A DNA stretch of 23,378 nucleotides from SHLJ01 sp041618535 (GCA_041618535.1 JBFKFP010000026.1:1-23378), one strand, 5' to 3'; counted from the first letter of the stretch, positions 1-7,941 are shown. The notes: generated from the sequence alone by a model not told the origin. Numbers and translations are program-made.

Positions 1-2072
1 GCCAGGATGCGACCGCCCAGATGGCGCTGCTTCAGTTTATGCAAGCCGGTAAAAAGAAGGTGGCGGTGCCCACAACCGTGCACTGTGACCACCTGATTCA
101 GGCCAAAGTAGGAGCCACTCAAGACCTACAGGCCGCATTGAACACCAGTAATGAGGTCTTCAATTTCCTTGAATCGGTTTCGAATAAGTACGGAATAGGC
201 TTCTGGAAACCCGGAGCAGGGATCATTCACCAGGTGGTGCTGGAAAATTATGCTTTTCCGGGCGGGATGATGATTGGGACCGATTCTCATACGGTTAATG
301 CCGGGGGATTGGGAATGGTAGCCATAGGCGTTGGTGGAGCTGATGCTGTTGATGTAATGGCGGGGATGCCCTGGGAATTGAAATTTCCTAAGTTGATAGG
401 AGTTAGACTGACTGGAAAATTGTCTGGATGGACCGCTCCGAAGGATGTGATCCTGAAGGTAGCCGAAATTCTTACGGTAAAAGGTGGGACAGGGGCCATT
501 TTGGAATATTTTGGTCCTGGTGCAACATCTATGTCATGCACCGGAAAAGGGACTATTTGTAATATGGGAGCTGAAATAGGAGCCACGACATCAACTTTCG
601 GGTATGATGAAGCTATGGAGCGCTACTTAAGGGCGACCGAGCGGGAGCAGGTAGCTGATGCGGCAAACGCGGTGAAATCACATTTGACCGCAGATCCTGA
701 GGTATATGCGAACCCGGAAGACTATTTCGACCAGGTAATCGATATCAACCTTTCCGAGCTGATGCCTCATCTCAACGGGCCTTTCACTCCTGATCTCGCC
801 ACTGAGGTTGGATATATGCACGACAAGGCAGTAAAGAATGACTGGCCATTAAAAGTGGAATGGGGCCTTATAGGATCGTGTACAAACTCTTCTTATGAAG
901 ACTTGTCACGAGCCTCCTCTATAGCTCAGCAGGCCATTGATAAAGGATTGAAGATTAAGGCAGAATTCGGAATAAACCCGGGGTCTGAACAGGTAAGGTA
1001 TACCGCCGAAAGGGATGGCATTCTACAGGTGTTTGAAAAACTTGGAGCCAGAATATTTACAAATGCATGCGGGCCGTGTATCGGCCAGTGGGCTCGTTAT
1101 GAAGATCCTAAAAATGCACCTAAAAACAGCATAGTTCATTCCTTCAACCGGAACTTTGCGAAAAGGGCTGATGGCAACCCGAATACACACGCTTTTGTAG
1201 CGTCACCCGAACTAACGGCCGCTATTGCCATTGCCGGGAGATTGGACTTTAATCCTATAACTGATAGCCTGATTAATGACCAAGGTGAAAGTGTCATGCT
1301 TGATGAACCAACAGGATGGGAGCTTCCTCCTAAAGGGTTTGATGTGAAGGATAATGGTTTTATACCGCCGAAAGAGGATGGAAGCCATGTCGAGATAGTA
1401 GTTGATCCTAATTCTGAACGACTTCAGTTGCTAACACCTTTTGAGCCTATCGGAGACGAGATAAAAGGAGCAAAACTTCTTATCAAGGCATTCGGGAAAT
1501 GTACAACCGACCATATTTCAATGGCCGGGCCATGGCTGAGATACAGGGGTCATCTCGATAATATTTCAAATAACCTCCTGATAGGTGCTGTAAATGCCTT
1601 CAACAAGCAGACCAACTTTGTCAAGAACCAGATTGACGGAGAATATGATGGTGTCCCTAATGTTCAGAGGGCTTATAAAGCAGCTGGGATCCCTACTATT
1701 GTTGTAGGAGATCATAATTATGGTGAAGGATCATCCCGTGAGCATGCCGCAATGGAGCCCAGGCACCTGGGTGTTGTGGCAGTGCTGGTAAAGTCCTTTG
1801 CCAGGATACACGAGACTAACCTGAAGAAACAGGGTATGTTGGGGCTTACTTTTGCTGATGAAAACGATTATGACCTGATCCAGGAAGATGATACTTTCAA
1901 CTTCCTTGACCTAGATGAGTTCGCTCCTAATAAAGATCTGGCCATTGAAGTAGTTCATGCTGACGGATCAAAAGATGTGATAAAAGCAAATCATACTTAT
2001 AATCAGGCTCAGATTGAATGGTTTAAAGCAGGCTCAGCCCTTAACCTGATCAAGAAGCAGAATAAGGCCTGA
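1..2072 (+). CDS. acn: Aconitate hydratase, 3' part (5' end outside window)
   Basis: Interconverts citrate and isocitrate through cis-aconitate in the TCA cycle, in the cytoplasm, using a [4Fe-4S] cluster. The frame is open from the first base; before the first ATG at 21 it reads QDATAQ, the usual aconitase context, so that ATG is internal and the true start lies upstream. The three cluster cysteines are visible: one in GSCTNSS (codon at 879) and two in ACGPC (codons at 1068 and 1077). The C-terminal swivel domain carries the substrate-binding SSREHAAMEPRHLG segment near 1725-1770. About 690 residues are present. The family member in this phylum is around 750, so roughly 60-70 residues are missing. 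It is the last gene of its transcript, closed by the hairpin at 2094-2119. Family is certain; A or B subtype naming is less so. Confidence 0.96.
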   Translation, partial: QDATAQMALLQFMQAGKKKVAVPTTVHCDHLIQAKVGATQDLQAALNTSNEVFNFLESVSNKYGIGFWKPGAGIIHQVVLENYAFPGGMMIGTDSHTVNAGGLGMVAIGVGGADAVDVMAGMPWELKFPKLIGVRLTGKLSGWTAPKDVILKVAEILTVKGGTGAILEYFGPGATSMSCTGKGTICNMGAEIGATTSTFGYDEAMERYLRATEREQVADAANAVKSHLTADPEVYANPEDYFDQVIDINLSELMPHLNGPFTPDLATEVGYMHDKAVKNDWPLKVEWGLIGSCTNSSYEDLSRASSIAQQAIDKGLKIKAEFGINPGSEQVRYTAERDGILQVFEKLGARIFTNACGPCIGQWARYEDPKNAPKNSIVHSFNRNFAKRADGNPNTHAFVASPELTAAIAIAGRLDFNPITDSLINDQGESVMLDEPTGWELPPKGFDVKDNGFIPPKEDGSHVEIVVDPNSERLQLLTPFEPIGDEIKGAKLLIKAFGKCTTDHISMAGPWLRYRGHLDNISNNLLIGAVNAFNKQTNFVKNQIDGEYDGVPNVQRAYKAAGIPTIVVGDHNYGEGSSREHAAMEPRHLGVVAVLVKSFARIHETNLKKQGMLGLTFADENDYDLIQEDDTFNFLDLDEFAPNKDLAIEVVHADGSKDVIKANHTYNQAQIEWFKAGSALNLIKKQNKA

Positions 2073-2093
2073 ATTTAAGAACATAGATAATTG

Positions 2094-2119
2094 AACTCCT
2101 GCACTGCAGGAGTTTTTTT
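2094..2119 (+). terminator. Rho-independent terminator of aconitase
   Basis: A perfect 9-bp stem AACTCCTGC (2094-2102) / GCAGGAGTT (2106-2114) with loop ACT is followed by a T-run to 2119, 22 bases after the aconitase stop. The T-run ends inside the stop codon of the convergent crtY gene. On the minus strand the same hairpin has no T-run after it, so it is a good terminator only for the plus-strand transcript. Confidence 0.85.
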
Positions 2120-2813
2120 ATGTCCTGGCCGAAAATCTGTGATATAAGTAATCTGTCAGGAACAGATTCATCCCGATTAAGGTGAAGGCGTAAATACTGT
2201 CCTCAACTGGTATAGTGAACATCCTAATACCCAGGTTTTCATCATTATTATACCATACCACCTGGTCTGCGATGAAGCTTCCGGTCAGAATGCCATTCAC
2301 AAGGAAAAAAGGTATGAGCATGACTAAAAAGGTTAGAAAAAATTGGCCCAATAAGGCCAAATTGTATTTCATCATAACGGGTATCAGGATGAGGGCGAGA
2401 CCGTAATTTACGAGTGTATACCATTTATCATAATGAAAGCCGATAACGACTATCAAAATAAAAAGAAGAAGATATGACACGCGCTTCGTCCAATTTTTAT
2501 CCAGACCAAGATCAGGGAAATAATATAGGAGAGCATAATGGGTAAAGACACAGGCATAGGGGATGCAAATAAAAAAAAGCCATTCTTCAAGTGGAAGTCC
2601 CAGAATTTCAGTGCCTAGATAATAGATTGGATTAAACCCCCAAAAGCCATTCTTTGTAAAAACCACATCCCATGGGATAAAGACCAGCATGGTTAGGGCA
2701 ATAGCCGGGGCAAGGGCTTTCCAATAGCGGTAGAACCTCAATTTCGGATGAAAACTAAACAAGAATGGAATAGCAATCGATCCCAGGTTTAACGCCAGGT
2801 AAAGAAATTTCAT
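2118..2813 (-). CDS. crtY: Lycopene cyclase, fused CrtYc-CrtYd type
   Basis: Cyclises both ends of lycopene to give beta-carotene; integral inner-membrane enzyme. The 231-residue protein is almost wholly hydrophobic with about six to seven membrane segments, and consists of two related halves. Half one has PWD (47-49) and PLEEWLFF (74-81). Half two has the matching PVEDSIYAF (202-210). The paired P-(L/V)-E-(E/D) motifs are the hallmark of the heterodimeric actinobacterial CrtYc/CrtYd cyclases, here joined in one chain as in many Bacteroidetes and in fungal CarRA. It is the last gene of the pigment operon, starting three bases after the crtZ stop. It is unrelated in sequence to the FAD-dependent CrtY/CrtL cyclases, so the symbol denotes function only. 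The ATG start is well supported by the tight spacing. Confidence 0.93.
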   Translation of the reverse strand: MKFLYLALNLGSIAIPFLFSFHPKLRFYRYWKALAPAIALTMLVFIPWDVVFTKNGFWGFNPIYYLGTEILGLPLEEWLFFICIPYACVFTHYALLYYFPDLGLDKNWTKRVSYLLLFILIVVIGFHYDKWYTLVNYGLALILIPVMMKYNLALLGQFFLTFLVMLIPFFLVNGILTGSFIADQVVWYNNDENLGIRMFTIPVEDSIYAFTLIGMNLFLTDYLYHRFSART

Positions 2814-2816
2814 CTA

Positions 2817-3266
2817 TTAGTTTCTGAAATACTTGAGCGGGACGATCAGCATCCCGAAATTCTCACCATCTTTTTTCCCAAGGTGCTTATGGTGTATTTT
2901 ATGAGCTCGACGAACACCCTTTGCATACCAGTTGTTCGCTTTCCTGAAAAGTTTGAAACGCTGGTGAATAAATATATCATGCACTAGGAAATAGGTAGCA
3001 CCATAGGCCATGATCCCAAGCCCGATTGGTAGGCACCACCAGATATCTTCATAGTTCCATGCATAGAGGCAAATCATGCTTACAACAGCATAAAACAGGA
3101 AAAAGGCATCATTGCGTTCAAACCAGCTGTCGTGATCCTTCATATGGTGATCCTTGTGCAGGGACCACAAAAATCCATGCATGATGTATTTATGGGTAAA
3201 CCATGCCATGAACTCCATGATAAAAAAAGTTCCGAGAAAAACCAATATCCAATAAATAACCTGCAT
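2817..3266 (-). CDS. crtZ: Beta-carotene hydroxylase CrtZ
   Basis: Di-iron membrane oxygenase that adds hydroxyl groups at C3 and C3' of the beta-ionone rings, turning beta-carotene into zeaxanthin via cryptoxanthin. The 149 residues match the family length. All four histidine clusters of the fatty-acid-hydroxylase superfamily are visible: HKYIMH (25-30), HKDHH (37-41), HDIFIH (96-101) and HKIHH (122-126). Hydrophobic spans lie near 3-22, 55-70 and 76-95. The gene sits between crtB (9-base gap) and crtY (3-base gap), so it is cotranscribed with both. No ketolase (CrtW) gene lies in the window, so zeaxanthin is the expected end product unless later enzymes are encoded elsewhere. Confidence 0.95.
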   Translation of the reverse strand: MQVIYWILVFLGTFFIMEFMAWFTHKYIMHGFLWSLHKDHHMKDHDSWFERNDAFFLFYAVVSMICLYAWNYEDIWWCLPIGLGIMAYGATYFLVHDIFIHQRFKLFRKANNWYAKGVRRAHKIHHKHLGKKDGENFGMLIVPLKYFRN

Positions 3267-3275
3267 ACTTTAAAA

Positions 3276-4115
3276 TTACAATAAATTCAATTGATATTTA
3301 ACATAACTCCTGGTCAGCAATTCCACCTTCTTGTAATTGGGAACGCGTATTCTGGCATTCTTGATCTCCAGTGCAGGAGTCCTTTTCAATTTTTTAAGCA
3401 GCTGCCGGTAGTATCTGTAAGCCATGAAGACACCGAAGCGAGCTTCCATAGGGAGTTTTTTAATACCCTGGATTCCTTCTGCAAAATCGTTTTCTATATC
3501 TTCTATGATTTCGAGTTTCGCTTGCTCGTCGAGGTTGTTCAGGTCCGTATTAGGAAAATAAGTTCTGTTCAAATTGTCATGATCAGCTTTTAAATCCCTT
3601 AGAAAATTAACTTTCTGGAAGGCGGAACCTAAAGCCATGGCGCTGTTTTTAAGTTCGTTGAATTTTTCAATATCACCTTTAACAAAAACCATAAGACACA
3701 TAAGTCCTACCACATCAGCCGATCCGTAGATATAAGCCTTGTATTCCTCATCAGTCAGGTAGGTGGTCTTATGCAGGTCCATTCGCATACTTTTCATGAA
3801 TGCATCTACATGCTCCTTATCAAGGCTGTATTTATGGAATGTATATTGAAAAGCATTGAGGATAGGATTAAGGGAGATCCTGTTGTCTATGGCCAATTCA
3901 AGATCGTATTCGAATTTATTAAATAGATCCTCTTTGTTGTAATCATGAAATGTGTCCACAATTTCGTCAGCGCATCTTACAAAACCGTAAATGTTATAAA
4001 TATCCTGCCTTATGGAATTAGCCAACATCCGGGTAGCCATCGAGAAAGAAGTGCTGTAGCGGTGGGTCACACGCTTACTGCATTCCTCGGAAACAGTGTC
4101 AAATAATGATTTCAT
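3276..4115 (-). CDS. crtB: 15-cis-phytoene synthase CrtB
   Basis: Condenses two geranylgeranyl diphosphates head-to-head to phytoene, the first committed step of carotenoid synthesis; Mg-dependent, soluble or membrane-associated. The 279-residue chain has the squalene/phytoene synthase signatures: substrate-binding YSTSF (20-24), first aspartate-rich motif DEIVD (50-54), and the second motif around FLRDLKAD (171-178) with D174 and D178, followed by NRTYFP. The length is slightly below the roughly 290-310 of proteobacterial CrtB, which is normal for this phylum. It starts three bases after the crtI stop. Bifunctional or squalene-synthase alternatives are unlikely given the neighbours. Confidence 0.95.
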   Translation of the reverse strand: MKSLFDTVSEECSKRVTHRYSTSFSMATRMLANSIRQDIYNIYGFVRCADEIVDTFHDYNKEDLFNKFEYDLELAIDNRISLNPILNAFQYTFHKYSLDKEHVDAFMKSMRMDLHKTTYLTDEEYKAYIYGSADVVGLMCLMVFVKGDIEKFNELKNSAMALGSAFQKVNFLRDLKADHDNLNRTYFPNTDLNNLDEQAKLEIIEDIENDFAEGIQGIKKLPMEARFGVFMAYRYYRQLLKKLKRTPALEIKNARIRVPNYKKVELLTRSYVKYQLNLL

Positions 4116-4118
4116 TGA

Positions 4119-5630
4119 TTACTGGTTTATTTGATATGTTAATTTATGATTAATAGCATTCTTTTCCAACTTTAAATCTTTAATCACCAATTCGGAAACC
4201 AATTTACCTGAAATAAGCGAGGGTGGAACTCCCGGGCCGGGCACTGTTAGTTGTCCCGTAAAATATAGCCCCTTCACCTTACTGCTTCTTAGGTTAGGGC
4301 GCAGAAAAGCGGTTTGAAAAAGCGTATTTGCCATACCATATGCATTGCCTTTATAAGAGTTGTATTCCTCAATAAAATCATTAACGCAAAATGACTCCTT
4401 AAACAAAACGTGTTTTTTGACGTTTTGTTTAGTTAGGGTTTCAAAACGGCTCATTATAATTTCGAAATAGTGTTCTCTTAATTTGGGGGAGTCTTCAAGG
4501 CCGGGAGCCAGAGGGATGAGGAAAATGCCTGCCTCCTTTCCTTCAGGCGCCGATTTGGTATCGGTTTTGCTGGGGAAACTGGCATAGAACAACGGGTCTT
4601 TTGGCCATGCCGGTTTATCGTATATGTCATGGGCATGGGTGTCGAAATCCACATCAAAGAAAAGGGTGTGGTGATCAACGTTCTTGATGGGCCTGTCAAA
4701 TCCGACATAAAACAGCAGGGAAGAAGGTGCAAACACGCGTTTATCCCAATATGATTCACTGTACTGCCGGTGTTTCTGCTCAACAAGTGTCTCGGTATGA
4801 TGATAGTCGGCCCCGCTTAGAACAATATCCGCATCAAAACGGCCTTCGTTGGTCACGACTGCCTTTGCTTTGCCTTTCTCAACAATAATTTGGTCAACCG
4901 GACATGATGTTTTAATCTTTACACCTAACTCTTCGGCCAACGCCCTTAAGCCTTTAATCACTTCATACATTCCACCTTTCGGATGGAAGGTGCCAAGTCC
5001 GAAATCGGCATAATTCATAAAGCTGTAGAACGAAGGTGTATTGCTGGGTTTTGCACCAAGAAACAGAACAGGGAACTCGAGTATCTGGGCTAGTTTATTA
5101 TTCTTGAAATCTTTTCTTACATCTTTTTTTATAGTACTGACAAAGGCACCAAGCTTTTTGATCGTCTTGGCATTTACCAATTCAAGTGGTGACACTCCTG
5201 GCTTATAGACCAGGTCCTTGATAGCGATATCATAGTTGTCCTTCGCCTTCTGTATAAACTTTTTCAGAGGAATCGAACTGCCTGTTTCCTCCTTTTCGAA
5301 AGAATCACAGATTTTTTCCATGGAATCCCCTATGGTGATTCTGTCGTCCTCACCGAAATAAACACTATACGCGGGGTCTAATTTTACCAGCTTGTAATAT
5401 TCTTCTGTGTTTTTTCCGAAATCGGCGAAGAAACGCTCAAAAACATCAGGCATCCAGTACCAGGTTGGCCCTATGTCGAACGTAAAACCATCTTTTACCA
5501 GTTGACGAGCACGACCGCCAACATCCTTATTCTTTTCGAAAATTGTGACATCAAGACCATGCTGAGCCAGGTAGCATGAGGCTGCAAGAGATGAAAAACC
5601 GGATCCTAATATGGCGATGGAATAACTCAT
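4119..5630 (-). CDS. crtI: Phytoene desaturase CrtI
   Basis: FAD-dependent desaturase that converts phytoene to all-trans-lycopene in successive steps. The 503 residues are typical. The N-terminal Rossmann dinucleotide motif GSGFSSLAASCYLAQHG begins at residue 9 and ends in the acidic residue E33 of the second strand, followed by the GGRA segment (39-42). The C-terminal CrtI signature GLYFTGQLTVPGPGVPPSL begins at residue 454. It is the first structural gene of the crt set. The ATG at 5630 is set immediately against an inverted repeat (5630-5663) that may be an operator. Lycopene is inferred as product because a lycopene cyclase is encoded downstream; the sequence itself does not fix the number of desaturation steps. 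Confidence 0.95.
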   Translation of the reverse strand: MSYSIAILGSGFSSLAASCYLAQHGLDVTIFEKNKDVGGRARQLVKDGFTFDIGPTWYWMPDVFERFFADFGKNTEEYYKLVKLDPAYSVYFGEDDRITIGDSMEKICDSFEKEETGSSIPLKKFIQKAKDNYDIAIKDLVYKPGVSPLELVNAKTIKKLGAFVSTIKKDVRKDFKNNKLAQILEFPVLFLGAKPSNTPSFYSFMNYADFGLGTFHPKGGMYEVIKGLRALAEELGVKIKTSCPVDQIIVEKGKAKAVVTNEGRFDADIVLSGADYHHTETLVEQKHRQYSESYWDKRVFAPSSLLFYVGFDRPIKNVDHHTLFFDVDFDTHAHDIYDKPAWPKDPLFYASFPSKTDTKSAPEGKEAGIFLIPLAPGLEDSPKLREHYFEIIMSRFETLTKQNVKKHVLFKESFCVNDFIEEYNSYKGNAYGMANTLFQTAFLRPNLRSSKVKGLYFTGQLTVPGPGVPPSLISGKLVSELVIKDLKLEKNAINHKLTYQINQ

Positions 5631-5663
5631 TTGTTTAACAAATATAGAAGAAAGTTAAACAAA
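5630..5663. promoter_or_regulatory. Inverted repeat over the crtI start: candidate operator
   Basis: A perfect 10-bp inverted repeat, TTTGTTTAAC (5630-5639) and GTTAAACAAA (5654-5663), has a 14-base spacer, so the arm centres are about 24 bp or two helical turns apart. The left arm is also part of a 13-bp palindrome TTTGTTTAACAAA (5630-5642). The site fills the 54-bp gap between merR and crtI and touches the crtI start codon. On the minus strand a Bacteroidetes-like -7 element TATATTTG (5639-5646) lies inside it, though the nearest upstream TTG is only 13 bases away, shorter than the usual 17-23. Binding by the neighbouring MerR protein is inference. Confidence 0.6.
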
Positions 5664-5684
5664 AATGATTTCCACCCTTATATT

Positions 5685-6584
5685 TTACAAATCTTTAACT
5701 AACCTGTCAATGGATTGGTAGACCTCGATATTTGATGGGAGATTCTTTTTGTCTAACTCTCTGGCCCGCTGTCCCAATATAATAAAATTATTGTTCGAAT
5801 CTGTTAATAGAGTATCACTAAACTCTGCCAGATAATCATCGATTTCATTTATTTCAGGTCGAACCGTGAAATATGAGATGAATGTTATGTTGGAATACTT
5901 GTCGGTAAGATCGGTAAGGCAACTGATCGGAACGCTCTGTCCGAGAAAAATGCTATGGTATCCCTTGCATACCACTTCATAGTTTAAAAACAATAGTCCG
6001 ATATCATGAATTTCATGATCGGGAAGAAAGAAAACAAAAGTCTTTTTGGTATTTACCGGTTCAAGGTTCTGTACCTTTTCGATATTCAAAAGGATCTTTT
6101 GCTTGATAAGTGTGGTGATAAAATGTTCATGGGCCGGAGAAATCGTATCTGTTTGCCACAGTAATCCTATTTCTTCCAACAAGCCAATAAACACATCATA
6201 AAAAATTTCTCTGAAGGAATTTGTTTCAAGAAGGTTTCCATATGTATTGGCGAATAAGCCCTGGTCGAAATTCATCATCGAGAGTTTGAAAGCATTGATG
6301 GCATGATGCTTCTGGTTTCCTCTTGATGCCAGTTCCCTGACCAAAACAGGGATCTCATTCGATTTTAATTTGGATATTTTTGAGATCTTATAGCCATTCT
6401 TATTCAGAAAACTCACGTTTAACAACTTCTGAAGGCTTTCAAGATCGTAAGACCGAATATTAGTATCTGAGCGCGAGGGTTCCAGTAAATTATATCGCTT
6501 TTCCCAGATTCTTATGGTGTGCGCTTTAATCCCAGTAAGATTTTCAAGGTCTTTTATGCTAAATTCAGTCTGTATGTTGTTCAT
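5685..6584 (-). CDS. MerR-family regulator with B12-binding domain (CarH/LitR-like photoreceptor)
   Basis: Predicted transcriptional repressor of the downstream crt genes. From the ATG at 6584 (299 residues), a MerR winged-helix domain covers about 7-75, with TGIKAHTIRIWEKRY as recognition region. A four-helix B12-cap region follows at about 90-175, and a Rossmann-like cobalamin-binding domain at about 180-290. The cap holds W143-x9-E153-H154, the W-x9-EH signature of CarH/LitR photoreceptors. The cobalamin domain holds E191-x-H193-x-x-G196, matching the E-x-H-x-x-G lower-ligand motif. In CarH, adenosylcobalamin drives tetramer binding to DNA in the dark and light breaks the Co-C bond. The later GG motif is replaced by LGQ, a deviation. 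An eight-residue longer TTG start (6608) is possible but overlaps the promoter box at 6606-6613, so ATG is preferred. Confidence 0.88.
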   Translation of the reverse strand: MNNIQTEFSIKDLENLTGIKAHTIRIWEKRYNLLEPSRSDTNIRSYDLESLQKLLNVSFLNKNGYKISKISKLKSNEIPVLVRELASRGNQKHHAINAFKLSMMNFDQGLFANTYGNLLETNSFREIFYDVFIGLLEEIGLLWQTDTISPAHEHFITTLIKQKILLNIEKVQNLEPVNTKKTFVFFLPDHEIHDIGLLFLNYEVVCKGYHSIFLGQSVPISCLTDLTDKYSNITFISYFTVRPEINEIDDYLAEFSDTLLTDSNNNFIILGQRARELDKKNLPSNIEVYQSIDRLVKDL

Positions 6585-7086
6585 ATTTTTAGACTTAATA
6601 TTGAACAAAATTAAAATATTTTTTGTTACGACAAATATTTTTAGCTCTTAAAAGAATGCTAAATCTCTGATTTTGTTGTGATTTAGCACCTGAAAATCGA
6701 ATTTATCGAAATGACTTTTTCATGCAGATCGGCTGTCACATAAGCTACTTTTGCGGCCAAAAGTCACGGCCCATATGTTTCCATTACATCCTTGAGAATT
6801 GAGACCTTGCTTACCGGGGACCGGATAAATCCTGTAAGGGCAAAAGCACTTGTTGGAACAAGGATATCCAGATAAGGACATTCATCTTTATATCCATGAT
6901 GTGATCAAAAATACAGGTCTGGAAGTGGCAAGAGGTCATTCGCAAGTAACAACGGGCAGTTAAATCCTCCGTTTTTGAGAGTTGATTCTCTTTTCTCAGA
7001 CATTGATTCTTAAGGTCAATTTGAGCTCAATTGACTGAACCGGGCAGAATGTGGAATAAAACTGCGGAATTGCTATTGAATAAAAG
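6585..7086. other. 502-base intergenic region without a recognisable gene
   Basis: It lies between merR and the patatin gene, both on the minus strand. The first 50 bases hold the merR promoter. A perfect 9-bp inverted repeat TGCTAAATC (6657-6665) / GATTTAGCA (6680-6688) with a 14-base spacer follows. Further repeats are TGACTTTT (6712-6719) / AAAAGTCA (6759-6766), a nested ACTTTT-GCGGCC-AAAAGT (6747-6764), and a TTGAGCTCAA palindrome (7021-7030). No open frame of useful length exists. A short plus-strand stretch ending at the TAA near 6963 might be a degraded coding remnant, but this is weak. No rRNA, tRNA or known riboswitch pattern was recognised. Confidence 0.6.
6606..6635 (-). promoter_or_regulatory. 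Promoter of the merR-crt operon with palindrome over the -33 box
   Basis: Read on the minus strand, TTTG (complement of 6632-6635) is followed after 18 bases by TAATTTTG (complement of 6606-6613), an exact fit to the Bacteroidetes form with -33 TTTG and -7 TAnnTTTG. Transcription would start near 6599, about 15 bases before the merR ATG. The -33 box is one arm of a palindrome TTTGTTACGACAAA (6622-6635), which resembles the TTTGTTTAACAAA site at crtI. This suggests autoregulation. Confidence 0.6.
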
Positions 7087-7851
7087 CTAAACCAGTTTTG
7101 GTTCCAGTTTCTTTAATGTAGTAAGAGCCGATTGATAACCCATTTCAAAGATTTCGAAGACCGGCTTTTTATCAAATGTCCCAAATCGGCTAAGGTCATG
7201 AGGGGCTATCAGAACATCACATTCAGGAAACTTCATGATGTCTTCCTGAACGGTCTTCAATTTGAAGGCCCTTTCAATTACCTGATGGGAGTGTTTAAGT
7301 TCTTCAATTTTCACAGGTTTAATCGCGTTAACATAAACCCCGATCAGTGAATCGCATTGGTAATGAAGTGCTTCAACAGGAAAATTGTTCAATGCGCCTC
7401 CATCTATATAGTAGGAGTCATTGATCTTGACCGGTGCAAAAATAGCCGGAAAGGCTGCAGAGGCCAGAACCGGTTTGATAAGCTCTCCCGATTTAAAGTA
7501 TTTTAACGTACCCATCAGGATGTCGGTGGCTGTTACCACCAATTTTCGTTGAAGGCCTTCGAAGCTATCTTCCTTAAAATATTGTTTAAATTCGGAATAA
7601 AATTTCTCTGTATCGATAAATCCGGGTTTACCGATAGCATATTTCTTGAAATCCCATAATTTTAATTCCCTGAAAAATTCCAGGATATCAACCCAATCAT
7701 AACCGTAGGCATATAACGATCCGACGATCGCACCGGAGCTTGAACCGGCAACATGGCTAATTTCAATTCCGCGTTCTTCAAGTGCACGAAGTACGCCGAT
7801 ATGTGCGGCACCTCTCATGCCGCCTCCAGATAGGACTAGTCCGAGTTTCAT
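7087..7851 (-). CDS. Patatin-like phospholipase family protein (RssA-type)
   Basis: Predicted serine lipid acyl hydrolase. The 254-residue protein is a bare patatin domain: oxyanion-hole glycine motif SGGGMRG (8-14), nucleophile elbow GSSSG (36-40) with S38 as catalytic serine, and DGG (150-152) with D150 as the second member of the Ser-Asp dyad. All key residues are intact, so activity is likely. There is no signal peptide, so it acts in the cytoplasm or on the inner leaflet of the membrane; it resembles E. coli RssA/YchK-type bacterial patatins rather than the secreted toxins. It is divergent from the mla operon with a 146-base shared upstream region, a placement that fits phospholipid turnover. 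The physiological substrate cannot be read from sequence. Confidence 0.9.
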   Translation of the reverse strand: MKLGLVLSGGGMRGAAHIGVLRALEERGIEISHVAGSSSGAIVGSLYAYGYDWVDILEFFRELKLWDFKKYAIGKPGFIDTEKFYSEFKQYFKEDSFEGLQRKLVVTATDILMGTLKYFKSGELIKPVLASAAFPAIFAPVKINDSYYIDGGALNNFPVEALHYQCDSLIGVYVNAIKPVKIEELKHSHQVIERAFKLKTVQEDIMKFPECDVLIAPHDLSRFGTFDKKPVFEIFEMGYQSALTTLKKLEPKLV

Positions 7852-7941
7852 GAGGCAATATGTTTTAAATTTCTAATAAAATTAGAGGTCTTGTTTTAAC
7901 CATACTATGACATTTATCAGGCGACCTTATGATTATTATCA

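Noticed and set aside
287..586. Minus-strand open frame inside aconitase
   Set aside because: It lies wholly within the strongly conserved aconitase coding sequence and its translation has no recognisable domain or signal.
6846..6963. Possible integrase or ClpP fragment
   Set aside because: Only short stretches (HLLEQG, PDKDIHLYI, GHSQVTT) resemble families, and they point to different ones with wrong spacing and no catalytic residues; not called as a pseudogene.
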